A stretch of 64,000 nt of DNA from Brachionus koreanus (GCA_016987375.1 PJRA01000343.1:1070234-1134233), one strand, 5' to 3'. Positions 24,190-37,741 are shown, numbered from the stretch's first letter. Translations and numbers: made by a program. The notes: generated by a model not told the origin, from the letters alone.

Positions 24190-24660
24190 ATTTGCTCTCA
24201 TTTTCTAATAGAACTAGCAATAGAACACGTAGGTTGGAAGACCAGTGATTTTGTGTTCAGATAATTTAAAATAACACAAAACTCTGAGTCTTCGAAACTT
24301 ACGTTTTTAACTAACAACTAACCAAGAATAATGCTGTATCTTTGTGGAAGACTAATGATTTTGTGTTTTGAATAAATTGTTTTTGTTTAATTTAACATGA
24401 AATCTAAGTTTTCCGCATAGTCAGCCTTTACTATCTACTAATAAAATTAGATTTTTTAAAATAGACTTTTTCAAAATTTGAGAAAATAAAAATATTTTTT
24501 TTTAAAGGGTTAAACAATCAGGTTTGTGGCAAGGAAATTGATTGATGTGATGAAAACAGATTGAGACAACTAAATTTTTTTTTTAGCTTATTCTTTCTTG
24601 TTTTACTTATATGTGTTAAGATTTGAATGTTTTACAAATAAATAATTATTAAAGTTGATT
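24190..24660 (+). promoter_or_regulatory. Putative hnRNP K 3' UTR with a duplicated motif
   Basis: TTGGAAGACCAGTGATTTTG at about 24234 recurs as TGGAAGACTAATGATTTTG near 24346, each followed by TGTT and, a little later, TTTAA. AATAAA-like signals occur at about 24370 and 24640. A repeated 3' UTR motif could be a binding site for an RNA-binding protein; this is inference. Confidence 0.35.
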
Positions 24661-25194
24661 AAACAATTATTCATTAAGTCATTTATTTTAAATAATTTTA
24701 AAATAGATTTTTTCTTAATGTAATGTGTGATCAAATCTATATTATATTAGATTGTCATTCAGTTTTTTTTTGTAAATAAAATTTTAAATTAAAAATAAAA
24801 AAATTTAATTTTATCTAAAGATTTTATTTTTGATATTATTGAGCGAAAAGTTCAAAATAACATGTTATCTTATTTGATACAAGAAAATCTTTGATAAGCC
24901 CTGGATAAATTGACTCTTGGACATGATTAAATAGAAGATATGATGGCAAATGTATAGCGTGTCCAACTTTTCTTTCTCATTGTTTGTTAAACTATTACGT
25001 TGAGTGATAAAATTTTGTGAGAAACACTCTCAAATTATTTGGTAAACAAAAATAAAATTAAAAAATTTCTTAAATTGCACAAAAAATCTAAAAATATGAA
25101 AATGTAAAAATATAAGATTATTTTTCATTTAGCCATGCCCGACTCATTGTTTATTTAATTCTAAAATATTTAACAAAATGAAATTTTGGTAATT

Positions 25195-25290
25195 TTATGT
25201 CACTATTGGAAAAAGTTGTTCCTAATGTTTGGTCAGATTTCGATATTCAACGACACATTGAAAATTTCTTCTTGAATGTTGTCTGATTCC
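25195..25290 (+). mobile_element. Fragment shared with the Tc1/mariner-like remnant at 52.9 kb
   Basis: The block TCAGATTTCGATATTCAACG and its flanks (TGTCACTATTGGAAAAAG, CATTGAAA) match 52916-52985 with about a dozen differences over 70 bases. It therefore belongs to the same dispersed element, though no transposase motif is left here. Confidence 0.55.
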
Positions 25291-25339
25291 TCCAGCTGGA
25301 GAGGGGGTGATAAGTTTTTTCTCATATTTTAAATTTTTT

Positions 25340-25600
25340 TAGCTAAATACTAATTTTGTAACTCTTCTTGAAACGAAATGTACAACTGTTTGAATGTATT
25401 TAAGGACCAGCATTTGAAGGCTTCTAATGGTGTCATCTGCAAACAGTTTGATTAAGTTTGTTGCAGCGTTTGGTCCTTTTTTAAAAATTACGAAGAGAAG
25501 AGGTACAAGTACAGCGTTAGCTTTCATACAACTAGATTAGCTAGAAGTGATCTTACTTCTTCCTCATCAAGCCCGCGTTATGTATGACGATCTTTTTTCT
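25340..25600 (-). mobile_element. Non-LTR retrotransposon reverse transcriptase fragment
   Basis: The minus strand reads AVLVPLLFVIFKKGPNAATN directly followed by LIKLFADDTIRSLQ. This corresponds to the reverse transcriptase core GSVLGPLLFVIFINDL...IKLFADDTKL, with the catalytic block recognisable as F-A-D-D. The changed residues and the small size mark it as a fossil. Confidence 0.8.
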
Positions 25601-27978
25601 TTTGATAATCGTATTTTCGTTTAATGGCTCATTTTCTTAAAGGTTGGTTACCAACTAAAATCATAAGTCCAACTAAGAGCATAATGATTTAAAATTTTTA
25701 GGTTAACTAACAATTGCTTTTTTGTTTATTGATAAATTAAAAAAAGAATTTTAACTCATCATAAAAGAATGTGCGGATAAATGATTTGTGTGTTATAGGA
25801 AAAAAATAGATTAAGCTTTTCAAAATAATTTATTAATTTAAATTGAACGAAAAAAAAAATTAAATTTCGAGTTCAAAAATGAAAGTACAATATTATGACT
25901 TAAACTTTTGAATTAGTCTTTAATTAATCCTCAATAAAAATTATATTTGTTCTTGATCCTATTTTTTCAAAAGTTGAAATTTTTAATTTTGATACTAGAC
26001 AATACTGAAAATAAACTTATTTTAAATTTTCTACTCTAAAAAACCATTTTAAAGCTATATTAATAGAAAAATTCAATTTTTGATTGTTTTTAATTTTAAG
26101 CTAATTTTAGCTGTTATCTGATTGCAGTCAACCTTCGATAATCAGATCAGGTACTTTTTAAAAAATTAAAAAGGTCGGATAAAATAATATATTTTTAAAT
26201 TTTTATTCCTAAATTTAATAAATTTTTCTTTAATATCTAGAGTCAAATCTGTAAAATTTCTTTTAACCCCAGTTCATCAATTTTTTGTTTTTAACAATTA
26301 ACTTTTTTGTAAATAAACACTTTAATGCTTTTTATATTATTTATTTTGTATTAGATAAAAGAAAATAAAAACAATTTCAAATAAATTTAACAATTGTTTT
26401 GTTTGAATAGTGAAAAAATTTATGCCTAATTCAGAAATTATTCAGACGTTTACTTTATAATTTATCAAGAAGTAATGGGAAATCAAAATTTAGTCGGAAT
26501 TTCGAGTATTGACTGTATAACTTTTTTGTTGTGAGGAAATTGGCTAACCCAGTTTTAGTTAGCCAAATTTGGCGATTTTGGTCGACAAAGCGTTGGTTAA
26601 CCAACATTACTATACTACTCTCAAATACAATACCTGGTCAACTGGTCGAAGGATTTTAAGACCTTAAAATTGCTAAATATAGCATTGCCACCATGCGTTA
26701 TGTATGAATTTTAGTGCGTTATCTACAATAGCAAAAAGAAAAAATGACATTAAATCTCATTGAGTTTGAAATTAGTTTTTTTAACTTGTTATGGCCCTTT
26801 TAAATCATGTACACATTTTTTTATTTATCAATTTTTAAGTTTCATATCACAAATTTGTTAAAAAGACACAAATATTAAAAACTTTCACAGAAATAATTTT
26901 TTTTTTTAAATTTTATCACAAATTTGTCAGGTTTGCCAAAGAAAATATTTAAATTTTAATATTACACAAAAAAGAATTAAATTGTTGTATTTTGAAAAAT
27001 GTTTTTAGAACTTAAATAAATTTCTTATAAAGTTTAATTTTTTATGTTAATATTTGCTTACAAATGTATTATGAGTTATGGGACAGTTTTGAAAACATAT
27101 TTTTCGGGAAAATCAAGAGCAAAATCTGCAGAACATCTAAAAATTTCTAACTCATTATTAGTTTAGTCTTTTAATAAAAAATTTAAACATATTTTTTTGG
27201 ATTTTACACGTATTTTTAGCAATTTTATTTTGCTTAAAAATAAAAAAAAAGTGGTCCCAACATTTTGTTCAGAATTTTCTCTAGTTTCAGAATCTGTAAA
27301 AATTTATCAAATAAATATGCCAAAATGATTTAATCCTGCCACAACGAACATTAAAATGCTGTGTTACTCAAGTTCGTTGTGTCTCTCTGACAATTTTTAT
27401 TTTTTATTTGAACTATTTGCCGATGACTTTTGTACTTGGTTTATTTTTTTAAAAGTAAAATTATTTTATAATTTTGAAGCAATTTTATTTAGCTGCAATT
27501 AAATATTTTCTTCTAGGGTTTAATTAGTGATAGAAATTTTAAATTTAAAATTTTTTATAAAAAAATTCAAAATAGGTAACTTATTTAAATTAAAAAAAAA
27601 TTCTTAAATTTTATTGTTTTATTTAGGCCATAAATTTATTTTATTTCACTTAAACATTTGAAACAAAAAAAAACAAATATCATTTTTTCCAAATTAACTA
27701 TACATAACATTAAAAACTAAAGGCTAAATCAGGTTATCTTGAACAACCATTTTGATTGCTTGCTTCAGAAACAAGTCTTTACTTATACTAATTTAAAAAT
27801 AACATTTAAGCAAGAAAAATTTACATTCAAAAAATATTGCATTTAAAAATATGTTTAACGCAACGACAACTATCAACAAATACGTCTACATGATAATGAT
27901 CAAAAATTTTTAAACAAATAATTAATTTTTAATTATTTTATTGTCTTTTTTTAAAAAATATATGATGTTTTTTACTTA
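25600..27978. other. Intergenic region downstream of macoilin
   Basis: No gene is seen. A GCTAACC-rich stretch at 26541-26605 is an inverted copy of the core of repeat family B. AATAAA on the minus strand (TTTATT near 27620-27645) could end the macoilin transcript. Confidence 0.4.
26541..26605 (-). repeat. Inverted-repeat family B, core fragment
   Basis: Its complement reads GGTTAACCAACGCTTTGTCG, CCAAAATCGCCAAATTTGGC and TAAC, matching 62891-62945 with only scattered differences. No ends of the element are recognisable here. Confidence 0.6.
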
Positions 27979-30900
27979 TTAGATTTTGGGAAATACATTA
28001 TTAAGTCCCGAGTTGTCTGAATCGAAATTTTGCAAGCTATTTTCATTGCAAGGAGGTGGCGAAAAACTCCCCTGATTCACATCAGTCATACCTGGCGATG
28101 AGCAGCTTAACTTGCGAGATCCTTCACAATTTTGATTGCCATCTATTTGACTCGAGTTAAAATTGTGATTTTGAAGATTAGCTAGCTGATTTGCCAAAAG
28201 CTGACTAATTAAATCCGATTGAGCTGTTTCATTCAACAGGCCATTCGAGAATGAATTGTTTGACAGAGATTGCTTGTACAAAATTGCTTTCAACATATTT
28301 AGCTCAGTGTCTTTGGCATCCAACTCACCTTAAATTAAAAAAATTATTTAAATTATCATTTTTTTATTATTTTTTTAAAATAAATTAATTACGGTTAAAA
28401 AATTCGATTTGTCTCTTGGCTTCACCAAGGGCAGAAAATAAATTCATTTTAAAGCGAGTCTCTTCGCGAAGACTTTCTTGAAGATTGGCAGTTTTTTCTT
28501 CCATGTTTTTCAACTTTTCTTTTAAGGTTTCAACATTTTCGTTCGATTGCACCAAAGTGGACAAATTTTTTATTTGGCTCTCAAGATTGCTAATAGTATC
28601 TTGTTTTTTGTGGCACTGATCTTTGAGCTCTTTGTTTTCACTTTCAAGATGGTTTATTTTTTTCTGGTTCAATTCGCTCACACTTGGTCCATTCGATATG
28701 CTATGAGAACAAGATTTTTTAGCTGCTTGGCTACTCGTTTCTCTAAGTTTCTTCTCTTTGGCCAGTTGAATTTCCAAATCTGTTCGCTTTTTTCGCTCTT
28801 CTTGCAATTGTTTTTCAAACTGTTCTCTTTCCTTTTCCTTTTGGCCTCTCAAATCATTTATCTTTGACTGAAGCGCTTCATTTTCTTGTTTTAATTTTTC
28901 GGAACGATCACATTTTGTGATGTAATTGATTTGATCTCGAAGATATTGTTCTACCTTTTTCTGCTGTTCTATTTCAATCTTGAGCTTTTTCAACTCTTCT
29001 TCAAGGCTTTAATTTTTTAGAATTAAAAATATATCAATTTAAAATTAATTTATTAAATTTTTTATTTATTATTATTTTATTTTGTCATCTGATAAATATA
29101 AATTTTGATTATATTTTGACATTTAAACTTAATTCTTTTGTTTTATTTTAAAAACTATTAGACTTTGCTTGTTTAATGTTTGAACTTTCGCATCATATGG
29201 ATTTGTTTATGTTAAATTTAAATTAAACTAATAAAACAAGTAAACAAATGGTAATAATAATGAAAAAGAAATATTTTTGAAATTTATTTTTCGACTATAA
29301 TTTGACTAAAAATAGTGAATTAGTTTTTGGTACTCGTGGTAAATTTTTTGCGAAAAAATTTTTGAAATTTTATTAAAATTGTTTGGAAATTATTTAATAT
29401 TTTTTGATAATTTAGTAAAATTTTTTTTTAATTTTTCAGAAAATTTAGTTCTTAAATTTTTTCTAATTAAAATAGGTTTTAAATGTAAAAGTTTAAAATT
29501 TTTCCCAGTTGTAAAAAAATTTTGTATATGTCTGATAAGTGCACTTTAGATCAGTTATCAATTTGCATAAATTTAGATTTTAATTTTGCCTAATTTATTT
29601 AAAAAAAAAACAATATCTAAATTTAGTAAAGTATCTTTTTTGTTATAATAAAGTCAAATTTGTGCCTCCATGAATGTATCAGTAAATTTTGTCAAAATGA
29701 ATAATTTTATTGATTTCAGGGGAAAAGGTGAAAATAAATATATCAAAAAAAATTAGCATAATAGCCACTTTTAACAAATAGATATGACAAAATAAATCAT
29801 AAAGTAATGAGATTCCAAAGTAGCTGCAGAATCTGTAATAGTTCAATTAAATAAAATTAAGAAGTAGTGGTATTTGTGTGAGTTGTGAGTGCGGTATAAA
29901 CTTTTAAGAAAGTGCTCACAATTTTCAGTTCACATATCAGACATAAGACAAATTTTTATTTTTAAAAATTAAAAATTAAATTTTGTCAAAAGAAAGTGAA
30001 TTAGTCAGCCGAGTGCATCTTTATTGGCAACATGAAGTATAGTACGATTGTACTGTACGATTCCAGTACTATTCGTGATGAAAAAAACTAACGGTTCAAC
30101 ACATACTTTTTTATATATCCACCCTGAGTACAGCTTAAGAAAAAAATTTTAGACCCTCTTAAAATTTAAAAAAAAAAAACAGTCTTGCTTGAATTCAAAA
30201 ATTGAATATTCAAGTTAAACTTTTTTTTCCTTCAGTAAGATTATGTTTTTGAATAAACTAATTAATTCTGAAAAAAAAAATATTTTTTATTTTTTTATTA
30301 TAATTACTTTGAATAGTAAAAATTTGTACGATTCAAGGGTTATCAAAAATTTGGTACAAAAAATATTGTACATTGTGTACAAACTTCTATTTTAGCAAAA
30401 TAACTTATCGTACTAGTAGTTTATTTAAAAAAAGAAAAAAATTTCAGCCTCTTTATTTGAAACATGAGGGCCCATCAGAATAAAAAATATTTCATTCTAC
30501 CAAAAAAAAACTTCATGTACACTCTGTACATAAATTTGTACATCCGCTGTAAAAAACTCAGCCTGGAAATTAATTTCTAGCCCAATAGTACAATAGTACA
30601 ATCGTACTAAACTTCATGTTGCCATCTTTATTAACTATTTTAGAATAATTTTTAATGATGTTTTTAAATTTCTCATTTTTTTCCGATGTAAAATTTTCAC
30701 CAAACTGCATGGTTAACCAATTATAAGTTTAAAATACAATTTTTCAAGTTTAATTAAATTTTTCTTTGTATATAAGTCTGTCAAAAATCGTTGATTAATT
30801 TAAAAATCTGTTTCTTTAATTAAATTTAAACATTATCTTTGAAAAAGATACTTGTATCATTTATAATTTGGTCAAAAATTTTACTTTGCCTTTATAAAAG

Positions 30901-33900
30901 ACGTCTTATAGTAAAAATTTATTTTTATAAATATGACATTATTTAATTATTTGTTTTTATTCTGTACCTAGCTAATGTCTTTCAGAGTAAAATTAATAGA
31001 AAAATAAATAAAATAGAAAAAAATCAAAATTAGATATACAGATATATACAGTTAGAATTACAAGAGAGTTACAGAATGCATATTTTAAAATTTTTTCTAG
31101 ATTATGAAAAAAAGAATCCGAAGGAAAAATCTATGATAAATCCATTTAGAGATTAATATAGGCTTACTAGTGTGCTAAAATTTACACCATATTTTGTTAG
31201 ATAAATCTTAATTAAGTTTAACCTTGAGTTACAGCGTTATTTAATTTCGTCAACCATTTAATTTAAATTTAAATTACAATCAAATTTGATACCGAATTAG
31301 CTTTTAATTTTATTTCCACATAACTTGAGATCAAAATTAGATGGTTCTTTATTGTATTTGACTAAACCTCTAAGCATGACTTTTCAACTGAAATTTTAAT
31401 TTTCCATTTGAAAAGCCATTTTTCGTTTTTTCTAAATATTTTTTCATTTAACTTTCTAAATTTCCATTTTTTTTCTAATCAAAAAAAGTAACTATTAATT
31501 ATTGATCTCATTTCTTCTAGAAATATCACTGATAAGTATGCTGAACATTGAGGATTTTGAGAAACACCTGCAGTAATTGGATATTCATCATTTTAATAAG
31601 CTTAAACAGTGCAAGTATTTACCGTCCATAGTTGGCCGGTCAACAGTAATGATTTAAATTGACTTATTTTGTGTTAAATAGATTTTTGTCTTTGCTTAAC
31701 AGATTGATGTTTATACGTGACAATTTTTCATTTGCGGAGGACTTATTTGTTATAAAAATAAGAATAGAAATTACCTATTAATCAGTTCTTGTTTGTAATT
31801 GAAATCATTTCTTGCCTCTTCGGATAATTTTCCATTTGACTGCTTTGGATTTGCTATGGCCAAATTTTTATTTTCTTTATTCTTGTTTTTTTTCGAATTT
31901 GAGCTTGTAGTGGAAGTTGTATTGGAATCGCCCGGAGAATTTTGTCGATTGTTATTACTAGTTGCATTCGCTGTAGCTGTTGCAATGGCAGTTGTGTTAA
32001 TAGTCATATTTATATTAATGTTGGTATGACTATTATTGGGTATATAAGAGTTTGATGAGGAACGATTGTGATTAGAACTGTTTTTAGATGAGCCATTGCT
32101 CAAAAGAACAAGACTTCCATTATTATTTACATTAATACCGTTCAGATTTACATTTCCGTTTTGATTTTGAAAATTGTTTTGTGTCAATCCCAATGACTGA
32201 ATTGAAAAAGATGGCAAATTGAGTTCATCAACTTGTTCACTACTTTCAGCATTATTTGTATTATTCAATTGCTTAGTCTGTTTTATGCTACAATTTGAAT
32301 ATTGTTTGGTAGTACTAAAATTAACTTTGCCAAAGTCCACACACTCAGAATTATTAGATTTTTGACTAAAATTTTTTTCACTATTTTTTTTCGTATTTAC
32401 ATTATTTTTTTGTTGAATATAGGGCAAATCATCGGCTGCCACACTGCTGGATGAGCTGCTATTTGGCTGATTGCTGTACAAATAATACGACAACGCAGTA
32501 GAAATAATACTTGTTTTAGAAAATCTACTAATTTTGGAACCAGTTTGAGTGTTTTGTTCCTTAATAGAAATTTCTCGATCATATTCGGCCTCTCTCAGCT
32601 GCAATTCCAAAGGAAGCGCTTTTTTAACCAGTGAATGATAAAATTCGTTTAGTTTTTGAATTTTTTTCTGTTTTTTGAGCCGGTATTTGAAGCTAACGTA
32701 GCTTTTAAAGCCAAAACCGAGGGTTACTATGGGGTAGCCAATACAATGAGCTGCGAGAGGTCGGCAGAGATCAATTGTTCTAAAATTACTTAGTCGAAGA
32801 TACGCTTCTATGTAAACAAATAACAACCATAAGAGAACGGTGGACAAGCACACGCCTCTGTCAGTGTGCCAAACGTACTGCACCCAGACGTATGTGCTTG
32901 CTATAAAGAATAACCAATTGACCGGTAAAAACATATAACATACTAGGTCGGAGAAAAAAGCGATTGATGCAAAAAACACGGCGAAAATCTGTAAAAATGA
33001 GAAAAAAATTAAAAATAAAATTCATTTTATTCTTTAGGCTTTTAATTACAATTCCTTGGTATTTTACAGAGTCATGAAGGCTTCGTAGAAGTAGCCAAAA
33101 CGGCCACAAAAATTCAAACCGAAATTCCAAAAGATAATCAGCAGTTATGATCAGAGCCCATAGAAGCAAAAATTTCAAATAGACAAATGAATTGCTAGAA
33201 AAAATTTAAAAATTAAGTTTCCAAAAATTTCTTAAAAAATTGTGTTAATTTTTTTTAGAAGAAAAAATATTGAAATTTTATCATTTTTTTTTAAATTGAT
33301 GTAGACGACAAAATTCAAATTAAAATAAAATTCACTTTTTAAATTTATTTGAACGCTATAAAACCTTGCAATTTAGTCCAGAAAACTTAGTAATAAAATT
33401 AAAAATGGCATTTAAGAATAAGCTTAAACTTAATTTACATTCGAAAATTTAAATTTACAGAGTCAAAATTAAATCTTTAATTCTTTATTTTCCAATACTT
33501 TAAGATACATTGATATTTTAAAATTAATGAATTCTTATTGAGATATCTAAAGAAAATAAGAAATTTTTGTCATTCAACTAATTTTTGGCGATTTTTTTAT
33601 TTTGCTTTTCACAGATTCAAAAAATTTTTAAATTCGTTCTCTCTCAAATAGAATACCAATATACATATGTTGGTTTAAGTTAGTTGCACTGTTTAGTTCC
33701 GAATGTTGAGAATTATTAAATCAGAGAAAAAGGATTTTGATTGATTTTTTATTTTTTTTTAATTTTAAAAAAAAATTTGTATTGCATCGTGGTCCTGGAC
33801 ATGGAAATTGGTTCTAGAAAATTTTAAGAATCCAATTAACTAAAGTGTCTCAAACCATTAACCATATTATCAAACAAACTTATTTTTAATATTTTTTAAT

Positions 33901-34765
33901 TTTGTAATCAAATTCAATACAGAATTTTTAATAAAAAATGTTCTTTATTAAAATTTTTTAATAAATTTTAATAAAGTATTTTCTTTTACATATTTTTTTG
34001 AAGGCTCTTCGAGAATTCTCTTTCAAACATTATTTAATTATCATCAGAAATAAATTCAACCTCTATGTCCCATTAAAAGGGAAATTTAAGGATTTTAGCG
34101 AAAAAACGTTTCATTATTCTTATTCAAAATTTATAAATGTCTTCATTTTATAGGATATAATGTTGGATTTTGGCCATTTTAAACAAAAAATAGTGAAATC
34201 AGTCAATGAAATGTCTATTGAAACTTGCAAAACTTAGAGATCAAATTTATTTATTTTATTTTATTATTTCTTTCTATATTCAATCACCCCATGGGATTGA
34301 CACTAGTCTTTTTGATTAAATAAACTGATTTTAGTTTATACATTACTCTTAATTTTGGACTTTTTTTGATAAAAAATTCTCAAAATATTTAACCAATCTT
34401 TATCCAAAACCGAAAAAAAATTTTCTAATATTTTAGAAATTAAATTGATTATTATTGAAAAAATTATTAAAAATTTAACCTATTGTTTTGAATTTATAAA
34501 AAAGGAGATTTATAAAAAAGAAAATTCTCAATTTTGCTACGCTATCTTTAAATGTTGAATGTTGAAAAGAATTAAAATCCTTTTTAAATAAAAAAGAACC
34601 AAGTATTAAAATTTGATTTAGTAGATAAAGCATCATATAGAAGACACACCTTTTTGTATATTCAAAGTTAGATACTCACCTTCCATACATTCCTTCTGTA
34701 AATTTACATTTTCTCATTGGAAACTGCTTTCGATGCTTGGTCGAATCGACATTTCTTCTCTTCAT
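27979..34765 (-). CDS. MACO1: Macoilin (multipass membrane protein with C-terminal coiled coil)
   Basis: Minus-strand exons 34765-34680, 33194-33050, 32988-31775, 29006-28393 and 28328-27979; phases close to 802 residues (human 664). The N-terminus MKRRN and the membrane region follow the family closely: LEFRFEFLWPFWLLLRS, NWLFFIASTYVWVQYVWHTD, RGVCLSTV, LCRPLAAHCIGYP and VTLGFGFKSYVS. A long Asn/Ser-rich disordered insert follows in exon 3, then a coiled coil (exon 4: EELKKLKIEIEQQKKVEQYL onwards) ending with the conserved FSALGEAKRQIE. Macoilin sits in the rough endoplasmic reticulum and neuronal membranes and affects neuronal excitability in nematodes; the function here is by family. Exon 5 encodes a Gln/Asn/Ser-rich tail. 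The 2.8-kb intron 29007-31774 holds a 600-bp inverted-repeat element. Confidence 0.95.
29007..31774 (-). other. Large intron of macoilin
   Basis: It is bounded on the minus strand by GTAATTTC and TTAAAG. Apart from the inverted-repeat element at 30025-30624 it is AT-rich text with no coding frame. Confidence 0.7.
30025..30624. mobile_element. 600-bp non-autonomous DNA transposon (MITE) with 31-bp inverted repeats and 7-bp target duplication
   Basis: The left end is TGGCAACATGAAGTATAGTA followed by CGATTGTACT; the complement of the right end is TGGCAACATGAAGTTTAGTA followed by CGATTGTACT, so 30 of the first 31 bases match in inverted orientation. Directly outside each end is TCTTTAT (30018-30024 and 30625-30631), a 7-bp target site duplication. 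The interior is rich in GTAC-containing short palindromes (for example at 30372-30410 and 30510-30540) and has no transposase frame. It is non-autonomous. I cannot assign a superfamily: an 8-bp reading of the duplication (ATCTTTAT) would suit hAT but makes the ends uneven by one base. Confidence 0.88.
33195..34679 (-). other. First intron of macoilin
   Basis: Bounded on the minus strand by GTGAGT and TTCTAG. It is AT-rich and I see no other feature in it. Confidence 0.7.
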
Positions 34766-37741
34766 TATTGTTTCATTAAAACTTCTTTGCTTTGTTAAAT
34801 GAAAGAAAAATTTTCGAAAATGTTTGTTATATGAAAATAATTTATTTATCTATAATTTAAAAAGAGCAAAATTGAATAATTTGAAAATAGTTTTATTAAG
34901 GATGAAAAGTGTAACTTAAATTTTTCATACAACATCATTGCTATCGAGGAAGAAAAAACATACACGCATACATTAGAAAACATAAATGAAAATCGTCTTC
35001 ATAATATTGAAATAATACGAAAATTTGAAAGAAAACAGAGTACATAATTTGCACTATTTTGATGATGTTTAGCTTTTGAATCGAAATTCTTAGCTGACTT
35101 GAGTTAAGGGCAAATAAAATAATTTATGTAAAGTACTTAATTTATTCTAAAAATTTCAAATAATCAAACCGTTAATTAATTTATGAAAAAAATTCAATTC
35201 ATATTGAACAAAATTTAAATTATATTTTTGTATATTTGGCCCGATAATTTCAATTTTTATGTTAGTAATAAATTATCATTATAATTGAAAAAAAATCGTT
35301 AACTTTATGAGTAAAACAACACCTATATATTTATCTAATTGTCCCCAACTTTAAAACGACAAAAGGTTTTCAATAGTGCTCTTTTGTTATAAAATTAAAT
35401 AAAAATTTTAATTAACAAAATGAGTACCATCCAAGATAAGTCTACTAAACCATTGGTTCTACAGAACACACACACACACAAAAAAAAGATAGTTTTTATT
35501 TATAATTTATTTATTTTTCTAAATGAATTGTTTATTTGTTTTATCAAGTATTTAGTGAAAAAAAAATCCAATTGATTTAAGAGGCGGCAATTTTTTTAAA
35601 TCATAAAGATTAGTTTTGATTATAGACCGAAATTTTAGTTGAATTTCTATAAGTTTCTTTAATATTTTCATAGCCTGATTATTTTATTTATTAGTTTTAG
35701 TTATTCAAAACCAAAAAACAAATCCTACTGAGTCAAAAATATTGCATGATAGTTTAGAGATAGAAAAATTATTAATCTTGTCCTAGCATTTTTACTTTGT
35801 GATTTCTTTTAGCAAATTAATTTGAAAAATAAGAAAAGAAAAAGGGTAATTGAAAAAGCCAATAAATTTAGTATTTTATCTTTTGAACAAAATTTTTTGA
35901 TTATTTTGCTAGTATTTTACACTTAAATTTAAAGTTAGCATTATAAAGGTAAGGTTATTGAAAATTGAAGTACTTTTAGAAATGTTCCCGAAAATCCCGA
36001 ATCGTTAATTAAAGTAAATAAAAGTCTCGTACTTAACACTAGAAGCACCAAGCATTTTTTCACTGAAATAAATACTTTTATTTAAATTTTTTCATTTAGA
36101 GTCATTTGACTCGTTTGGTGCTTCTAGTGCTAAAATAAATTTATTATTAAAATAAAATTATATCAAATTGATGATTTACTTTAAAAAAATACTTTTTTTG
36201 ATCAAAATAAAACTTAAGAGACGATTATATCCACAATTTACGAAGATTAAATGACCAACTTTTTGCATGAAGTCGAATGAAGAAAAATTAACTTTTACTC
36301 AAAAATAATATTCATAGTTTTGAGATATAAAAAAAGGCAAATCCCATAGATTAAATTTAAAAGAAAGTTGAATAAAATTTTGTTGAATTTTTGCAGGAGT
36401 TCATTTTAATCAAATAGAAACATTCACTTCTCAAAAGATTAAATGCCCACTAAAGAACTCCACAATATCAATTAAATATATAAATTAGAACGTCTTAAAG
36501 AACACTTTAAGAAAATATACCACGTATTCTGATTTAATTGATTTAGTGTTTAAATAAATTACATTAAAATTTACTTTTTTTTTTATTAAGCTTTATTTGT
36601 TTTAAACTAAATTGAATCTGAATCAATATATAAAATTTTTAAATAATTTAAATATTTCTTACATTTTTTAAATTAATGACTGTTATTTAATTGTTGTAAA
36701 AATTTAGTTTACGGAATACTAATATTTTTTTTTACATGTCAGACTTTAAAACAATCTTTTTGAATACCTTTATTTCACCTTTTTGGAATTATCTTAATTT
36801 TTCAAAAATATTAGCTCTTAATTATTAAAAAAAAAAAGTTTTTTGCTTCTTTATGAACTATATTTAAATTTAATTATAAACACGATCAACAATAAAAATA
36901 TTAAAAAGAAATAAAATAAAATAAAAAATAATCTGACTAATTATGATAAAATTGAAAAAGCTTTTTTTCAAATCAAAAATTATTTTCAAAAAGCTCGTTT
37001 TTATTTTAATCAATTGAAAAATAAAATATTTTAATTTAATATAAAATTTCCGAAAAATAAATTTTCAATTCTGAAAAATGATCACTCTAGATTTCAATGA
37101 CAATAAAAATCTTGATTTCAAAAAATGATTGTGATTTAATGAATATTTATTTATCATTTAATTTTTTAAAAATTTTTAATATTATACTTTTATATAATAT
37201 TTGATAATTAGAAAAAAAAATCTATTTGTCATTTTTCTACACATATTAAAAAGAAATAGACTGATAAAATGTCAGAATTTTTTTTAAATTTAAAAAGAAA
37301 AGTTCGTGAAATCAAATTTATTAATTTGGAAAATAAAACTCATTAGTGATTTATCAAATTGTTTTTATCGAAGCCAAAAAAAATTTTTTAAATAAAATTT
37401 TTATATTGAAACAAATAAACTTAACTTTGAATATAATAAAATTATTAAAATTTTTGTTACTTTAAAAAATCTACATTAAACAGAAATAAATATTAGATTT
37501 TTGTCAATTTTTTATTCAACAATTTTTTTTCTTTTTCATTTTGGAATCAAAAACATCTGAATAAATAAATTAAAACATGAAAATCACGTTTAGTAAATAT
37601 CAAATCTAAAGTATCTTGATAATTAAATTTACGTTTTATCAATATTTAACAGTGAAAAGTTTTGATTATTTTTTATCAAAAACAAAAAATACTAAAAATA
37701 TAATATTTTAATTTTAAGTTAAACAAAAAATTAATAAAAAA
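34766..37741. other. Divergent intergenic region between macoilin and CLN6
   Basis: Both genes read away from it, so it should hold both promoters. An (AC)n microsatellite of about a dozen bases lies near 35468-35480. The TTAA-flanked mini-element at 36037-36129 is listed separately. No other gene or motif is supportable. Confidence 0.45.
36037..36129. mobile_element. piggyBac-like mini-element (93 bp, TTAA target)
   Basis: The left end CACTAGAAGCACCAAGC and the complement of the right end CACTAGAAGCACCAAAC are inverted repeats with one mismatch over 17 bases. The left end is preceded by TTAA (36033-36036) and the right is followed by CTAA (36130-36133), one base away from TTAA. TTAA target duplication with a C-rich CxCTAGA start is typical of piggyBac-type elements. 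At 93 bp it cannot encode anything. Confidence 0.78.
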
